A stretch of DNA of 53,123 nucleotides from positions 1 through 53,123 of the forward strand of contig JAILRP010000068.1 of NCBI GenBank assembly GCA_024698075.1, given 5' to 3'. Below the pieces are notes generated by a model. It was not told the origin of the DNA. It was given only the letters and a program-made list of their open reading frames with translations, and did no database searches. Positions 34,580 through 43,712 of this stretch are shown here, piece after piece. Made by a program: the position numbers and the translations under genes. Source of the DNA: Lachnospiraceae bacterium. Lineage in GTDB: Bacteria > Bacillota > Clostridia > Lachnospirales > Lachnospiraceae. The first letter of the stretch is position 1. Each line of letters opens with the position of its first letter.

Positions 34580-37500
34580 ATGAAAAGATCAATTTACCGC
34601 ATCATCGCAGCAGCATTATCGGTGATCTTCGTGATGTCGGGATCATATGTCCCGGCTAATGCGGCTCCTGCTGAAGCCGAAGAAGAACATATCGCACCCA
34701 TGAAGGCACCCGAGGGCTTTGATTTTGTTCCGGGTTACGCGCCGGCCCCTTTTGAGGACCGGTATGAGAGCGTCAGCGAAACCGGGGAAGGGGATGAACT
34801 GCTCGGAGTACTTGAGAGCTTTTATGTATCTCCGATCGCTACCCAGAAACCGTCAAGGGACCAGGGCGATTACGGAACATGCTGGGCATTTTCGACACTG
34901 GCGGCGGCAGAGATGTCTTCGGCTATAGATGGCACCCGCCTTCCGGGCGGAGAGGCTGCCGATAAGGATACAGACCTGTCAGAGCTTCACCTGGCGTATT
35001 TTGCGGGAAAACGGCAGGATGCATATTATCCGTTCGGGAGGATCAACGGCTTCGAGGGTGATAAGAACGGAACATACGATAATTTCATGAACAATGGCGG
35101 AAGCCCCGATAATGCCGTCCGCCTTCTGTCAAACTGGACCGGGATCGCTGATGAAGCCGGATATCAGTATGATGAGAATATGGATCTGACCGGCTATTCT
35201 ACCGATCTTAAAAACGCTACGGATGATGTTCTGCATTTAAGGAATTTTTATGTCGGAATGCCCAGGGACAGCAAAAACAAAATAACTCCCGAAAGCCTGA
35301 ATGAAGTTAAGCGGCTTATCGCGGATCACGGTGCGGTCACGCTTGCATACCATGCATTTAATGATTCCGATCATGATGGATATGATGACAACTTATCCGC
35401 TCTTAAGTTTGATGATGTATACAGCAAAGAGAACAACTGCTACTACACGCCTTTTTCTTATGGGACCAACCATCTCGTTTCCGTCATAGGGTGGGATGAT
35501 GATTTTTCCAGGGAGAATTTTGCGTACGGCGAGAAGCCTGCAGGAGACGGCGCATGGCTTATCAGGAACAGCTGGGATGCCGGCAACATGATCGATGATA
35601 AAGGCAATATAAGCGGGAGTGAGTATGCCGAGTATTATTCATACTTCTGGATGTCTTACTATGACAAGACCATCTACAACGGATGCTATGCCATAGAAAC
35701 CGACAGCACGGACCGGTATGACCATAACCACCAGTATGACGGATGCATGACCACGGGAACCGTATGGGGACCGACGGAATTTGCGGGGATATATGAGACG
35801 GGAGACAATCCCGAGACGCTTAAAGCAGTCTATTTTTCCACACACAGTGCTAACCTTCACTATACCGTCGATGTGTATACGGGGGTTGTCGGAAACGATC
35901 CGACGGCCGGGACCAAAGAGGTTGACGGACAGGAAGGCGAGACTTCTTACCCGGGCGGCTATACGACAGAACTGAATGCACCTGTTCTGATCGCACCGAA
36001 TGAAAGGTTCTCGGTCGTCATCACGTTTTCCGGCGATGAAGTCAGCATGGATACCGAGTATTCTCAGAACACGGGGACCCGGACGGGAGATTACCATACT
36101 TATGCCAAGAGCTCGGGCTTTACGTACGGCTTGGATTTTGACGGAGAATGGAGGGATGCCACGGGACTGCTGGCAGGCTCGGATAATGCCGAAAGGTTCG
36201 GAGACTTCCGTATAAAAGCTTTCACAAAGGATGCTGAAGATGACAGGATAACGGTCACCTTTGACGCAAACGGCGGAGCATTTTCGGACGGCAGGACATC
36301 AAAAAAGTTCATGAAAGAGAAAGATTCTCCTGTCACCGAGGAGGATCTGAAAGAGATAGGCGAGCCGGTCCGTGAAAATAACACGTTCAAGGGCTGGTAT
36401 GCCGATGAAGCATGTGAAACGGAATTTGACTTTGGCACCCCGATAGATGCCAATACTACGGTTTATGCCGGCTGGGCTGAGAAGGATAAGGACATCGGGG
36501 AAGCATACGTCGATAAGATCGCCGACAGAGAGTATTCCGGCATCGAGACCGACCTCGACGTTCTTTCGGGAGAGGGATGCCTCCCCATCACGGTCAGGAC
36601 CTCGAGGAACGGTGAAGTCCTTGTACGCGGGACAAAGGACGGTACAGAGGGTGACTACTATGTCAGGTATGCGGATGGAACGGATACGGTCGGTATCGGC
36701 ACCGTCAGCTTAGAGATAGTCGGAAAAGGATCCGGGTGGTCCGGAAGCAAGGCAGCATCTTTTAATTTAGTTCCCTGCGACGGCACCAACGGAAGAGTCA
36801 GTGTCGATGTCGATGACGCTGTATATGACGGAACGCCAAGGCAGCCTGATGTGTCCGTTCTGTTTGATGCTGATGGGGACGGACATCATGACGGAAATGA
36901 CGTGGAACTCATACCGGGCAGGGATTATACGGTCTCGTGGTCTGACAATACAGCCGCCTGCGATAAAACCGGGGCGAAACCGCCGACGGCCAGCGTAAAG
37001 CTCAGAGGCAGCTTCATGGGAACGATACCGGCTCCATTTACGATCAAAGCGCTTAAGCTTTCGGCGGATGATATTTCGGCCGATGTCCCTGATGTCAAGA
37101 TCAAGGGAGGAAATGTGAGCCTTACCGACCTGAAGAGCGTGGTGAAATATGCAAGCCCTGCGCTTAAGAAGACGGTCATCCTGAAGAAGGACAGAGACTA
37201 CAGGCTCACTGACTTTACGTATGATAAGTCGAAGGCACTTCAGTCAGTCGGGATTAAGCTTATCGGCAATTATGAAAATGACGGTGACATCAAAACGGCG
37301 TTCATTGCTTACAAAGTCCCGGTAACAAATGACGGTACGTTCACGGCATCGCTTGCCGGCGATGAATATGTCTATTCCGGAAAGAAGATCGTTCCGAAGG
37401 TAAAAGTGACCCGTACCGTTGACGGGGAAACGCTGACCCTTACAGAGGGAAGGGATTACAAACTGTCATGCAGCAATAACGTAAATGCCGCATCAGCCGA

Positions 37501-38071
37501 TTCTAGAAAGGCTCCCACGTGGAAAGCCAAGGGATGCGGGGCTTACAAAGGAGAGCTTGGCTCCGGAACGTTTACAATTAAAAAAAGGTCCCTTGATCCG
37601 GAAGACTTTCGCATCATTGTTCCAGATGTCAAGTTTACCAGCAGGGAATGCAAACCCAAGGTAAAAGTCATAGACGCGGATACGCAGAAGGTTCTTGCAT
37701 CATCCTGTTATAAAGCTACATATGAGAACAATACCGGCCTGACCGAGGAAGCTTTGGTGACCGTAACGGGAGCCGGAAATTACGAGGGAGGTTTTCCCGA
37801 AAAGTTCCGCATCTACGAAAAAGATATAAAGGGTGCTGTGTTTGGAAAGATAAAAGACCAGGTTTACAGCGGTAGTCCTAAGAAGCCGGTTCCCGTCATC
37901 TATCCGGACAAGGGCAGCGTCGGCGATCCCGCCAAGCAGCTTGCAGAAGGTGCTGACTTTGAACTCGAATACAAGGACAACGTGAATAAAGGCACAGCCA
38001 CTGTAACCGTAAAAGGCATTGGGAAGTACGGCGGGACAAAGACGCTGAAGTTCAGGATCGTGACAAAGTAG
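34580..38071 (+). CDS. Secreted papain-like (C1) cysteine protease with surface repeats
   Basis: A 1163-residue secreted protein. Signal peptide 1-28 (cleavage near NAA). A C1 peptidase follows: oxyanion Gln and catalytic Cys101 in RDQGDYGTCWAFS, catalytic His298 in GTNHLVSVIGWDDD and Asn330 in WLIRNSWDAG. All catalytic residues are present. Residues about 555-635 are an InlB-type (Listeria-Bacteroides) repeat (TFDANGGAF, FKGWYADEAC, VYAGWAEK). Several Ig-like repeats follow (YDGTPRQPDV, YSGKKIVPKV, YSGSPKKPVP, each with GRDY- or GADF-like turns). No LPxTG or wall-anchor motif is seen. The ATG at 34580 follows AAAGGACAG; an earlier in-frame ATG overlaps the promoter. Its targets are unknown. 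Confidence 0.93.
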   Translation: MKRSIYRIIAAALSVIFVMSGSYVPANAAPAEAEEEHIAPMKAPEGFDFVPGYAPAPFEDRYESVSETGEGDELLGVLESFYVSPIATQKPSRDQGDYGTCWAFSTLAAAEMSSAIDGTRLPGGEAADKDTDLSELHLAYFAGKRQDAYYPFGRINGFEGDKNGTYDNFMNNGGSPDNAVRLLSNWTGIADEAGYQYDENMDLTGYSTDLKNATDDVLHLRNFYVGMPRDSKNKITPESLNEVKRLIADHGAVTLAYHAFNDSDHDGYDDNLSALKFDDVYSKENNCYYTPFSYGTNHLVSVIGWDDDFSRENFAYGEKPAGDGAWLIRNSWDAGNMIDDKGNISGSEYAEYYSYFWMSYYDKTIYNGCYAIETDSTDRYDHNHQYDGCMTTGTVWGPTEFAGIYETGDNPETLKAVYFSTHSANLHYTVDVYTGVVGNDPTAGTKEVDGQEGETSYPGGYTTELNAPVLIAPNERFSVVITFSGDEVSMDTEYSQNTGTRTGDYHTYAKSSGFTYGLDFDGEWRDATGLLAGSDNAERFGDFRIKAFTKDAEDDRITVTFDANGGAFSDGRTSKKFMKEKDSPVTEEDLKEIGEPVRENNTFKGWYADEACETEFDFGTPIDANTTVYAGWAEKDKDIGEAYVDKIADREYSGIETDLDVLSGEGCLPITVRTSRNGEVLVRGTKDGTEGDYYVRYADGTDTVGIGTVSLEIVGKGSGWSGSKAASFNLVPCDGTNGRVSVDVDDAVYDGTPRQPDVSVLFDADGDGHHDGNDVELIPGRDYTVSWSDNTAACDKTGAKPPTASVKLRGSFMGTIPAPFTIKALKLSADDISADVPDVKIKGGNVSLTDLKSVVKYASPALKKTVILKKDRDYRLTDFTYDKSKALQSVGIKLIGNYENDGDIKTAFIAYKVPVTNDGTFTASLAGDEYVYSGKKIVPKVKVTRTVDGETLTLTEGRDYKLSCSNNVNAASADSRKAPTWKAKGCGAYKGELGSGTFTIKKRSLDPEDFRIIVPDVKFTSRECKPKVKVIDADTQKVLASSCYKATYENNTGLTEEALVTVTGAGNYEGGFPEKFRIYEKDIKGAVFGKIKDQVYSGSPKKPVPVIYPDKGSVGDPAKQLAEGADFELEYKDNVNKGTATVTVKGIGKYGGTKTLKFRIVTK

Positions 38072-38102
38072 AAGCATTTACGGAAGCAAGAAACAGCGAA
38101 AG

Positions 38103-38261
38103 GATTCAACGGAAGAATGGATCACGGACGCGCTGGCAGAGGGGCTTATGCGCACTGTTAAGAATAACGCGCTGATCCTCAGGGATGATCCGAAAAACTA
38201 TGATGCAAGGGCGGAGGTCATGTGGGCCGGAAGCCTTGCCCATAACGGACTTACGGGTTGC
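38103..38261 (+). pseudogene. Remnant of an iron-dependent alcohol dehydrogenase
   Basis: Reading from 38103, about 50 codons give TEEWITDALAEGLMRTV, then NNALILRDDPKNYDARAEV, then MWAGSLAHNGLTGC. This matches the interior of butanol-type Fe-dependent alcohol dehydrogenases (BdhA/YqhD group), especially the NYDARAEVMWAGSLAHNG block. There is no start codon or N-terminal domain before it, and the similarity ends abruptly at GLTGC. The parent gene is about 390 codons, so this is a decayed fragment. It begins 31 bases after the protease gene. Confidence 0.85.
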
Positions 38262-38324
38262 CATCTACCGGGCGAGCATGTAAGGTTTCAATTTCCTCTT
38301 GCATTTACTCGATCAAAATGGTAG

Positions 38325-38330
38325 TATAAC
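38325..38330 (+). promoter_or_regulatory. Possible -10 box of the rimP operon
   Basis: TATAAC at 38325-38330, followed by the leader hairpin. Upstream matches to -35 are weak (TTTACT with short spacing). The operon must be transcribed from this spacer or from further upstream, so the site is plausible only by position. Confidence 0.35.
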
Positions 38331-38352
38331 AATCGTATCATGGTTTTAGGTA

Positions 38353-38381
38353 TGAAGTGAGCTGGTCCGCAGCTCACTTCA
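38353..38381 (+). other. Perfect 12-bp hairpin in the rimP leader
   Basis: TGAAGTGAGCTG and CAGCTCACTTCA are exact inverted repeats around GTCCG. No T-run follows, so it is not a simple terminator. It is 47 bases before rimP and may be a structured leader element. Confidence 0.7.
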
Positions 38382-38428
38382 TTGCGTAGTAGGGGAAAAT
38401 CCTGAGGGGATGGTGAAGCTTTAAGGAT

Positions 38429-38899
38429 ATGTCAAAAAAAGAAAACATAGAAAAACGTACCGAGGAGATGCTGATGCCGGTCATCGAAGAGTCCGGGTTC
38501 ACACTCTGGGACGTTGAGTATGTAAAGGAAGGGGCAGAGTATTACCTTCGTGCATATATTGATAAGGAAGGCGGGATCACGATTGACGACTGCGTTGATG
38601 TTTCGAGGAAGCTGTCCGACCTGCTTGATGCGGATGATCTTATCGAGGATGCGTATACGCTCGAGGTAAGTTCACCGGGACTCGGCAGGAAGCTCGTAAA
38701 GGACAGGGAGTTTTCCTTGAGCCTCGGAAGGGACGTTGACATCAGGTTCTACAAACCGTACGAGGGCTCGAAGGATATATCCGGACAGCTTACGGGTTTT
38801 GATAAGGATACCGTGACGATACGCCTCGCGGACAGCGGGGAAGACATGACGTATGAGCGGAGCCTCATCGCGTCGGTGAGACTGTCCGTAGACATATAG
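38429..38899 (+). CDS. rimP: Ribosome maturation factor RimP
   Basis: A 156-residue protein needed for maturation of the 30S subunit. The RimP N-terminal domain is clear: GFTLWDVEYVKEGAEYYLRAYIDKEGGITIDDCVDVSRKLSDLLD, followed by YTLEVSSPGLGRKL near residue 80 and the C-terminal SH3-like barrel. It is the first gene of the nusA-infB operon, its standard place. The ATG has AAGGA almost directly in front, closer than ideal; translation may therefore be modest. NusA begins 46 bases downstream. Confidence 0.95.
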   Translation: MSKKENIEKRTEEMLMPVIEESGFTLWDVEYVKEGAEYYLRAYIDKEGGITIDDCVDVSRKLSDLLDADDLIEDAYTLEVSSPGLGRKLVKDREFSLSLGRDVDIRFYKPYEGSKDISGQLTGFDKDTVTIRLADSGEDMTYERSLIASVRLSVDI

Positions 38900-38945
38900 A
38901 AGTTTAAATAACACTGTTATTAATCAAATACGAAGGAGAGAAAAA

Positions 38946-40223
38946 ATGGCAAAGAAGGAAGTACAGAAGGAAGACAGCGGCAAAGAGCTCCTGATGGCTC
39001 TTGAGATATTGGAGAAGGAGAAGGACATCAGCAAGGAAACGATGTTCGAGGCGATAGAGACATCTCTTCTCACCGCCTGCAAGCAGCATTTCGGACGCTC
39101 CGACAACATGCGTGTCGAGATCGACCGGGAGACGGGACATTTCAAGGTGTTCGCGCAGAAGACGGTAGTCATGAAGCCGGAGGACAGCGTTTCACAGATC
39201 GCAAAGGAAGAGGCCAAGAAGATCGTGCCCGGAGTTAAGGTCGGGGATGTTGTTGATATTGAGATAGAGAGCAAGGATTTCGGGCGCATAGCCACAACGA
39301 ACGCCAAGAACGTCATACTCCAGAAGATCCGTGAGGAGGAGCGCTCGGTAGTCGTCAAGACGTTCAAGGACAAGGAACGCAGTGTTGTAACAGGCGTTGT
39401 CCAGAGATATGTCGGCAGGAACGTCTGCATAGATCTCGGAAAGGCGGATGCATTCCTTCCCGAATCGGAACAGATACCGAGGGAGACGCTTCGCATCAAC
39501 GACCGAGTCAAGGTATATGTGGTTGAGGTCAAGGACAACAACCGCGGACCGAGGATCTCTGTTTCACGTACGCACCCGTATCTCGTAAAGTGCCTTTTCG
39601 AGGCAGAGGTATCCGAGATCAGGGACGGAAGCGTTGAGATAAAATCGATTGCCCGTGAAGCCGGAAGCCGTACCAAGATGGCCGTATGGTCGAACAATCC
39701 CGATGTCGATCCCGTCGGTGCGTGTGTCGGAATGAACGGAACGAGGGTCAACGCCGTCGTGGATGAGCTCCGCGGCGAGAAGATTGATATCATATGCTGG
39801 GATGAGAACCCCGGAATACTTATAGAGAATGCGCTCTCCCCTGCGAAAGTCGTATTCGTCATCGCCGACAGCGATGAAAAATCCGCAAAGGTCGTTGTTC
39901 CCGATGACCAGCTTTCCCTTGCCATCGGTAAGGAGGGCCAGAATGCAAGGCTGGCCGCAAAGCTCACCGGATTCAAGATCGACATCAAATCCGAGACGCA
40001 GGCGAAGGATACCCCGGGCTTCCGTCTTGAGGATTACTATGATGAGGACGGAGAGTATGAGGACGGCGAATATGAATACGCCGACGGTGAATACGAAGAG
40101 GGTGAATACGCCGAGGGCGAGTATGCTGACGGCGAGTATGCTGAGGGTGAGTACGCCGAAGAAGAGTACGCCGAAGAGGAACCCGCAGAAGATACGGCAG
40201 AACCTGCCGGAGAAGAGGAGTAG
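38946..40223 (+). CDS. nusA: Transcription factor NusA with a long acidic tail
   Basis: A 425-residue NusA, which binds RNA polymerase and nascent RNA to control pausing, termination and antitermination. Order: NusA N-domain (LMALEILEKEKDISKETMFEAIE), S1 domain (about 130-200, VQRYVGRNVCIDLGKADAFLP), then two KH domains (ISVSRTHPYLVKCLFEAEV, GACVGMNGTRV, AIGKEGQNARLAAKLTG). After residue 365 comes an unusual acidic tail built from repeats of GEYAE/GEYAD, ending EEPAEDTAEPAGEEE. Ribosome site GAAGGAGAG. The next gene starts five bases later; the usual ylxR gene is absent. Confidence 0.96.
   Translation: MAKKEVQKEDSGKELLMALEILEKEKDISKETMFEAIETSLLTACKQHFGRSDNMRVEIDRETGHFKVFAQKTVVMKPEDSVSQIAKEEAKKIVPGVKVGDVVDIEIESKDFGRIATTNAKNVILQKIREEERSVVVKTFKDKERSVVTGVVQRYVGRNVCIDLGKADAFLPESEQIPRETLRINDRVKVYVVEVKDNNRGPRISVSRTHPYLVKCLFEAEVSEIRDGSVEIKSIAREAGSRTKMAVWSNNPDVDPVGACVGMNGTRVNAVVDELRGEKIDIICWDENPGILIENALSPAKVVFVIADSDEKSAKVVVPDDQLSLAIGKEGQNARLAAKLTGFKIDIKSETQAKDTPGFRLEDYYDEDGEYEDGEYEYADGEYEEGEYAEGEYADGEYAEGEYAEEEYAEEEPAEDTAEPAGEEE
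40050..40187 (+). repeat. In-frame repeats coding the NusA acidic tail
   Basis: About ten imperfect 12-base units (GGCGAGTATGCT-like) code for repeats of GEY plus AE, AD, ED or EG. It is a low-complexity tract likely to vary in copy number between strains. Confidence 0.85.
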
Positions 40224-40228
40224 CTGAC

Positions 40229-40561
40229 ATGAGACCGGATCCTGTGCTGCAGCTTCTGGGACTGGCCCAGAAAGCCGGAAGCGTTGCAAGCGGAGAATTC
40301 CTGACCGAGACCAAGATCAAGGAAGGAAGGGCGCACCTTTGCATGGTTGCGGGCGACGCATCAGACAACACAAGGAAGAAGTTCAGTGACATGTGTAAAA
40401 GTCACAAAGTCCCCTACGTTGCGTATTCAGATATGGAAACGATAGGGCATGCCATAGGAAAGCAGTTCCGGGCATCATTATGTGTCACCGATGCCGGTCT
40501 GGCAGAGCAGATACTGAATAAATCGGTTCTAAACGGAGGTATTACAGAATGGCAAAAATAA
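40229..40561 (+). CDS. ylxQ: L7Ae-family RNA-binding protein YlxQ
   Basis: A 110-residue protein of the L7Ae/L30e/S12e family. Visible: [16 protein letters not shown] at the start, [16 protein letters not shown] near 35, [18 protein letters not shown] near 65, and [12 protein letters not shown] at the end. YlxQ proteins bind kink-turn-like RNA and are found between nusA and infB in Firmicutes. It starts five bases after nusA, preceded by GAGAAGAGGAG, and overlaps infB by 13 bases. Confidence 0.92.
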   Translation: MRPDPVLQLLGLAQKAGSVASGEFLTETKIKEGRAHLCMVAGDASDNTRKKFSDMCKSHKVPYVAYSDMETIGHAIGKQFRASLCVTDAGLAEQILNKSVLNGGITEWQK

Positions 40562-43326
40562 AAGTACATGAAATAGCAAAAGAATTCGACATAAAAAGCA
40601 GCGATGTCATATCGGCACTCGCAGATCTTGGGATAGAAGGAAAGACGGCATCATCCGGGCTTGAGGATGACCAGGCGGAAGCGGTAAGGAAGAAGCTTTC
40701 GGGAAAGGCCGCACCGGCACCTGCAAAGCCTGCCCCTGCGGCAAAGACACCTGCCAAGCCTGCCGCGGAAAAGCCGGCACCAAAGGCTGAGGCCGGAAGT
40801 CCCGCCGCAAGGCCCGCACAGGCACCGGGAACCAAACCGCCCGTAAGGCCTGCCGGAGCGCCCGGAGCGGTTCCGGTAAAGAAGAAGAAACCCATCATAG
40901 TAGTATCGTCTGCAAGGAACAACCAGCCGGGCGGACGCGGAACGGTCCCCGGAAGGGGAGCGGCACCTGTAAGGCCCGGGCAGAGGACCGGCATAATAAG
41001 ACCTACGGTGCCGACGACAGCGGAAAGAGCAGCAAGAGAGGCAGAGACATTACAGGGAGGCGATAAAGATCGTTTACGTAAAGCAGGCACTGCGCCTAAA
41101 AAAGAAAATCCGGAAGTTGTTAAAACTGATGTCAGTCCTGCTGGGAGCTATAGCGGTGCTGCTGGCAGTGCTCCTGGAAGTACTGGATCACAGAAACCGG
41201 CTCAGCCGGCCAGACCGGCAAGACCTGCCGGAGAGCGGCCCGCAGGAGCAAGACCTGCCGGAGGGCGGCCCGCAGGAGCAAGACCTGCAGGAGACAAGCC
41301 TGCAGGAGACAAGCCTGCAAGACCTGAGCGCCGCGGCGGAATAGTCATAAACCAGGGAAGGAGCTTCAATGCGTCAGGCGAGCCGCCAAAGGACAATAAC
41401 CGTCCCGGAGGGGCCGGACGCAAGGGCAATACTTCCAAGGACAAGAATAAGAAGGACAAGATCTTTGAGAACGAAGACGGCTTCAGGGGCGGCAAACAGA
41501 TAAAGGGCAAAGGCACCAAGATGCCCGTGCGTCCCGCAGAGAAGAAGGCCGAACCCGAGGAAGAGAAGATCAAGGTCATTACCCTTCCCGAAACGATCAC
41601 GATCAAGGAACTCTCCGACAAGATGAAGATCCAGTCTTCACAGATCATCAAGAAGCTGTTCCTTCAGGGAAAAGTCGTTACGGTGAATGAGGAGATCTCA
41701 TATGAGGAAGCCGAGGAGATCGCGGTCGAATATGACATCCTGTGCGAGAAGGAAGTCGTTGTCGATGTCATAGAGGAACTCCTTAGGGAAGAGGAGGAAG
41801 ACCCCTCAACAATGACCAGCCGTCCTCCCGTCATATGTGTAATGGGCCATGTTGACCATGGTAAGACATCGCTCCTTGATGCGATCCGTAACACGAAAGT
41901 CATTGAAGGCGAGGCAGGCGGCATCACGCAGGCGATAGGTGCATATGTGGTGAACGTCAACGGCAGGAAGATCACGTTTCTCGACACACCCGGCCATGAG
42001 GCATTCACCGCGATGCGTATGCGCGGCGCGAACGCCACGGATATCGCGATCCTTGTCGTTGCGGCGGACGACGGTGTCATGCCCCAGACGATAGAGGCGA
42101 TAAACCATGCGAAGGCAGCAGGCATCGAGATAATCGTTGCCGTCAACAAGATCGACAAGCCTTCGGCAAACATAGACAGGGTCAAGCAGGAACTGTCAGA
42201 GTATGAGCTCGTTCCGGAAGACTGGGGCGGAAGCACGGTATTTGCCCCCGTATCGGCCAAGACCGGCGAGGGCATCAAGGAACTGCTTGAGATGATCCTG
42301 CTGACGAGTGACATCCTCGAGCTCAAGGCAAATGCCAACAGAAGGGCCCGCGGAATGGTCATAGAAGCACAGCTCGACAAGGGACGCGGCCCGGTAGCGA
42401 CCGTACTCGTGCAGAAGGGTACGCTCCATGTGGGTGATTTTATCGCTGCAGGCGCATCCCACGGAAAAGTCAGGGCAATGATAGATGACAGCGGCCGCCG
42501 CGTTAAGGAGGCCGGTCCGTCAACTCCCGTTGAGATACTCGGACTCAATGATGTCCCGGGTGCCGGCGAGGTATTCGTGTCACTCGATTCCGACAAGGAA
42601 GCCAAGAACTTTGCGGAGACTTTCATCGCCCAGAACAAGGTAAAGCTCTTAGACGATACCAAGATGAAGACGAAGATGTCGCTTGAAGGCCTGTTCTCCA
42701 AGATCCAGGAGGGCAACCTCAAGGAGCTCAACCTCATCTTAAAGGCAGATGTACAGGGCTCGGTTGAAGCCGTTAAGGAGTCGCTGCTCAAGCTTTCAAA
42801 CGAGGAGGTCGTTGTAAAAGTCATCCACAGCGGCGTCGGTGCCATCAATGAGTCGGATGTCATCCTTGCGAGCGCATCGAATGCCATCATCATCGGCTTC
42901 AACGTCCGTCCCGATGCGACCGCCAAGGCGACCGCAGAGACAGAGGGCGTCGATGTAAGGCTCTACGATGTCATCTACAAGGCAATAGAGGATGTGGAGG
43001 ATGCCATGAAGGGCATGCTCGATCCAATCTTCGAGGAGAAAGTCATCGGACATGCGGAGATCCGCCAGATATTCAAGGCGAGCGGCATAGGAAACATTGC
43101 AGGTTCTTACATGCTCGACGGCGTAATGCAGAGAGGATGCCTTATCAGGATAAGAAGAGGCGAAGAGCAGATATACGAAGGAAAACTTGCATCACTCAAG
43201 AGGTTCAAGGATGACGTCAAGGAAGTTAAGGCTGGATTTGAATGCGGCCTCGTATTCGAAGACTTCGGTGATTTTGCGGAGCTTGACGTTGTCGAGGGTT
43301 ATGTGATGGTTGAGGTGCCGAGGTAA
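40549..43326 (+). CDS. infB: Translation initiation factor IF-2
   Basis: A 925-residue IF-2, the GTPase that brings initiator tRNA to the 30S subunit and drives subunit joining. The IF2 N-terminal helical motif ([20 protein letters not shown]) is followed by a long Pro/Ala/Gly/Lys-rich linker (about 50-310), a second IF2_N domain ([21 protein letters not shown]), then the G domain with GHVDHGKTS near 433, [12 protein letters not shown] and NKIDKP, and domains II-IV. Ribosome site GGAGG lies within ylxQ. The linker includes RPAG/DKPAG repeats at 41221-41320. It overlaps rbfA by one base. Confidence 0.97.
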   Translation: MAKIKVHEIAKEFDIKSSDVISALADLGIEGKTASSGLEDDQAEAVRKKLSGKAAPAPAKPAPAAKTPAKPAAEKPAPKAEAGSPAARPAQAPGTKPPVRPAGAPGAVPVKKKKPIIVVSSARNNQPGGRGTVPGRGAAPVRPGQRTGIIRPTVPTTAERAAREAETLQGGDKDRLRKAGTAPKKENPEVVKTDVSPAGSYSGAAGSAPGSTGSQKPAQPARPARPAGERPAGARPAGGRPAGARPAGDKPAGDKPARPERRGGIVINQGRSFNASGEPPKDNNRPGGAGRKGNTSKDKNKKDKIFENEDGFRGGKQIKGKGTKMPVRPAEKKAEPEEEKIKVITLPETITIKELSDKMKIQSSQIIKKLFLQGKVVTVNEEISYEEAEEIAVEYDILCEKEVVVDVIEELLREEEEDPSTMTSRPPVICVMGHVDHGKTSLLDAIRNTKVIEGEAGGITQAIGAYVVNVNGRKITFLDTPGHEAFTAMRMRGANATDIAILVVAADDGVMPQTIEAINHAKAAGIEIIVAVNKIDKPSANIDRVKQELSEYELVPEDWGGSTVFAPVSAKTGEGIKELLEMILLTSDILELKANANRRARGMVIEAQLDKGRGPVATVLVQKGTLHVGDFIAAGASHGKVRAMIDDSGRRVKEAGPSTPVEILGLNDVPGAGEVFVSLDSDKEAKNFAETFIAQNKVKLLDDTKMKTKMSLEGLFSKIQEGNLKELNLILKADVQGSVEAVKESLLKLSNEEVVVKVIHSGVGAINESDVILASASNAIIIGFNVRPDATAKATAETEGVDVRLYDVIYKAIEDVEDAMKGMLDPIFEEKVIGHAEIRQIFKASGIGNIAGSYMLDGVMQRGCLIRIRRGEEQIYEGKLASLKRFKDDVKEVKAGFECGLVFEDFGDFAELDVVEGYVMVEVPR
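41221..41320 (+). repeat. Direct repeats in the IF-2 linker
   Basis: Two 30-base units (41221-41250 and 41251-41280) differ at a single base, followed by shorter 15-base units with AAGCCTGCAGGAGAC. In frame they code [20 protein letters not shown], then PAGDK repeats. Near-identity at the DNA level implies recent duplication. Confidence 0.9.
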
Positions 43327-43712
43327 TGAGAAAGAACAGCATAAAGAATACAAGGATAAACGCAGAGGTCCAGAAGGAGCTCGCAAACCTCATACGTGGC
43401 GAGATCAAGGACCCGCGGATCGCTCCGATGACGTGTGTCACGGATGTTGAGGTCGCCCCGGACTTAAAGACGTGCAAGGTCTATATAAGTGTACTCGGCG
43501 ACGAGACGGTCCGCGCTGAGACGATGGAGGGGCTCAGGAGGGCAGAGGGCTTCATGAGGCATCATCTGGCAGAGACCCTGAACCTTCGGAATACTCCGAC
43601 CCTCAGGTTCATCGCGGACACATCCACGGAATACGGAATGGCGATGTCCGCAAAGATCGATGAGGTTATGGCGCCCATCCATGAGCGTGAACTGCAAGAG
43701 GAAGAAGAATGA
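43326..43712 (+). CDS. rbfA: Ribosome-binding factor A
   Basis: A 128-residue KH-fold protein acting in 16S rRNA processing and cold adaptation. Motifs: RINAEVQKELANLIRGEIKDPRI, MTCVTDVEVAPDLKTCKVYISVLGD, and LRNTPTLRFIADTSTEYGM. Length fits. The ATG shares one base with the infB stop; the nrnA start overlaps its last codons by 4 bases. Operon position is the standard one. Confidence 0.96.
   Translation: MRKNSIKNTRINAEVQKELANLIRGEIKDPRIAPMTCVTDVEVAPDLKTCKVYISVLGDETVRAETMEGLRRAEGFMRHHLAETLNLRNTPTLRFIADTSTEYGMAMSAKIDEVMAPIHERELQEEEE

Noticed and set aside
38907-38921. AATAACA-C-TGTTATT palindrome between rimP and nusA
   Set aside because: A weak A-T stem without a T-run or promoter; it may be chance in an AT-rich spacer.
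41664-42926. 420-codon minus-strand frame opposite IF-2
   Set aside because: Ser/Thr-rich antisense shadow of the GTPase domain; no ribosome site or motif.
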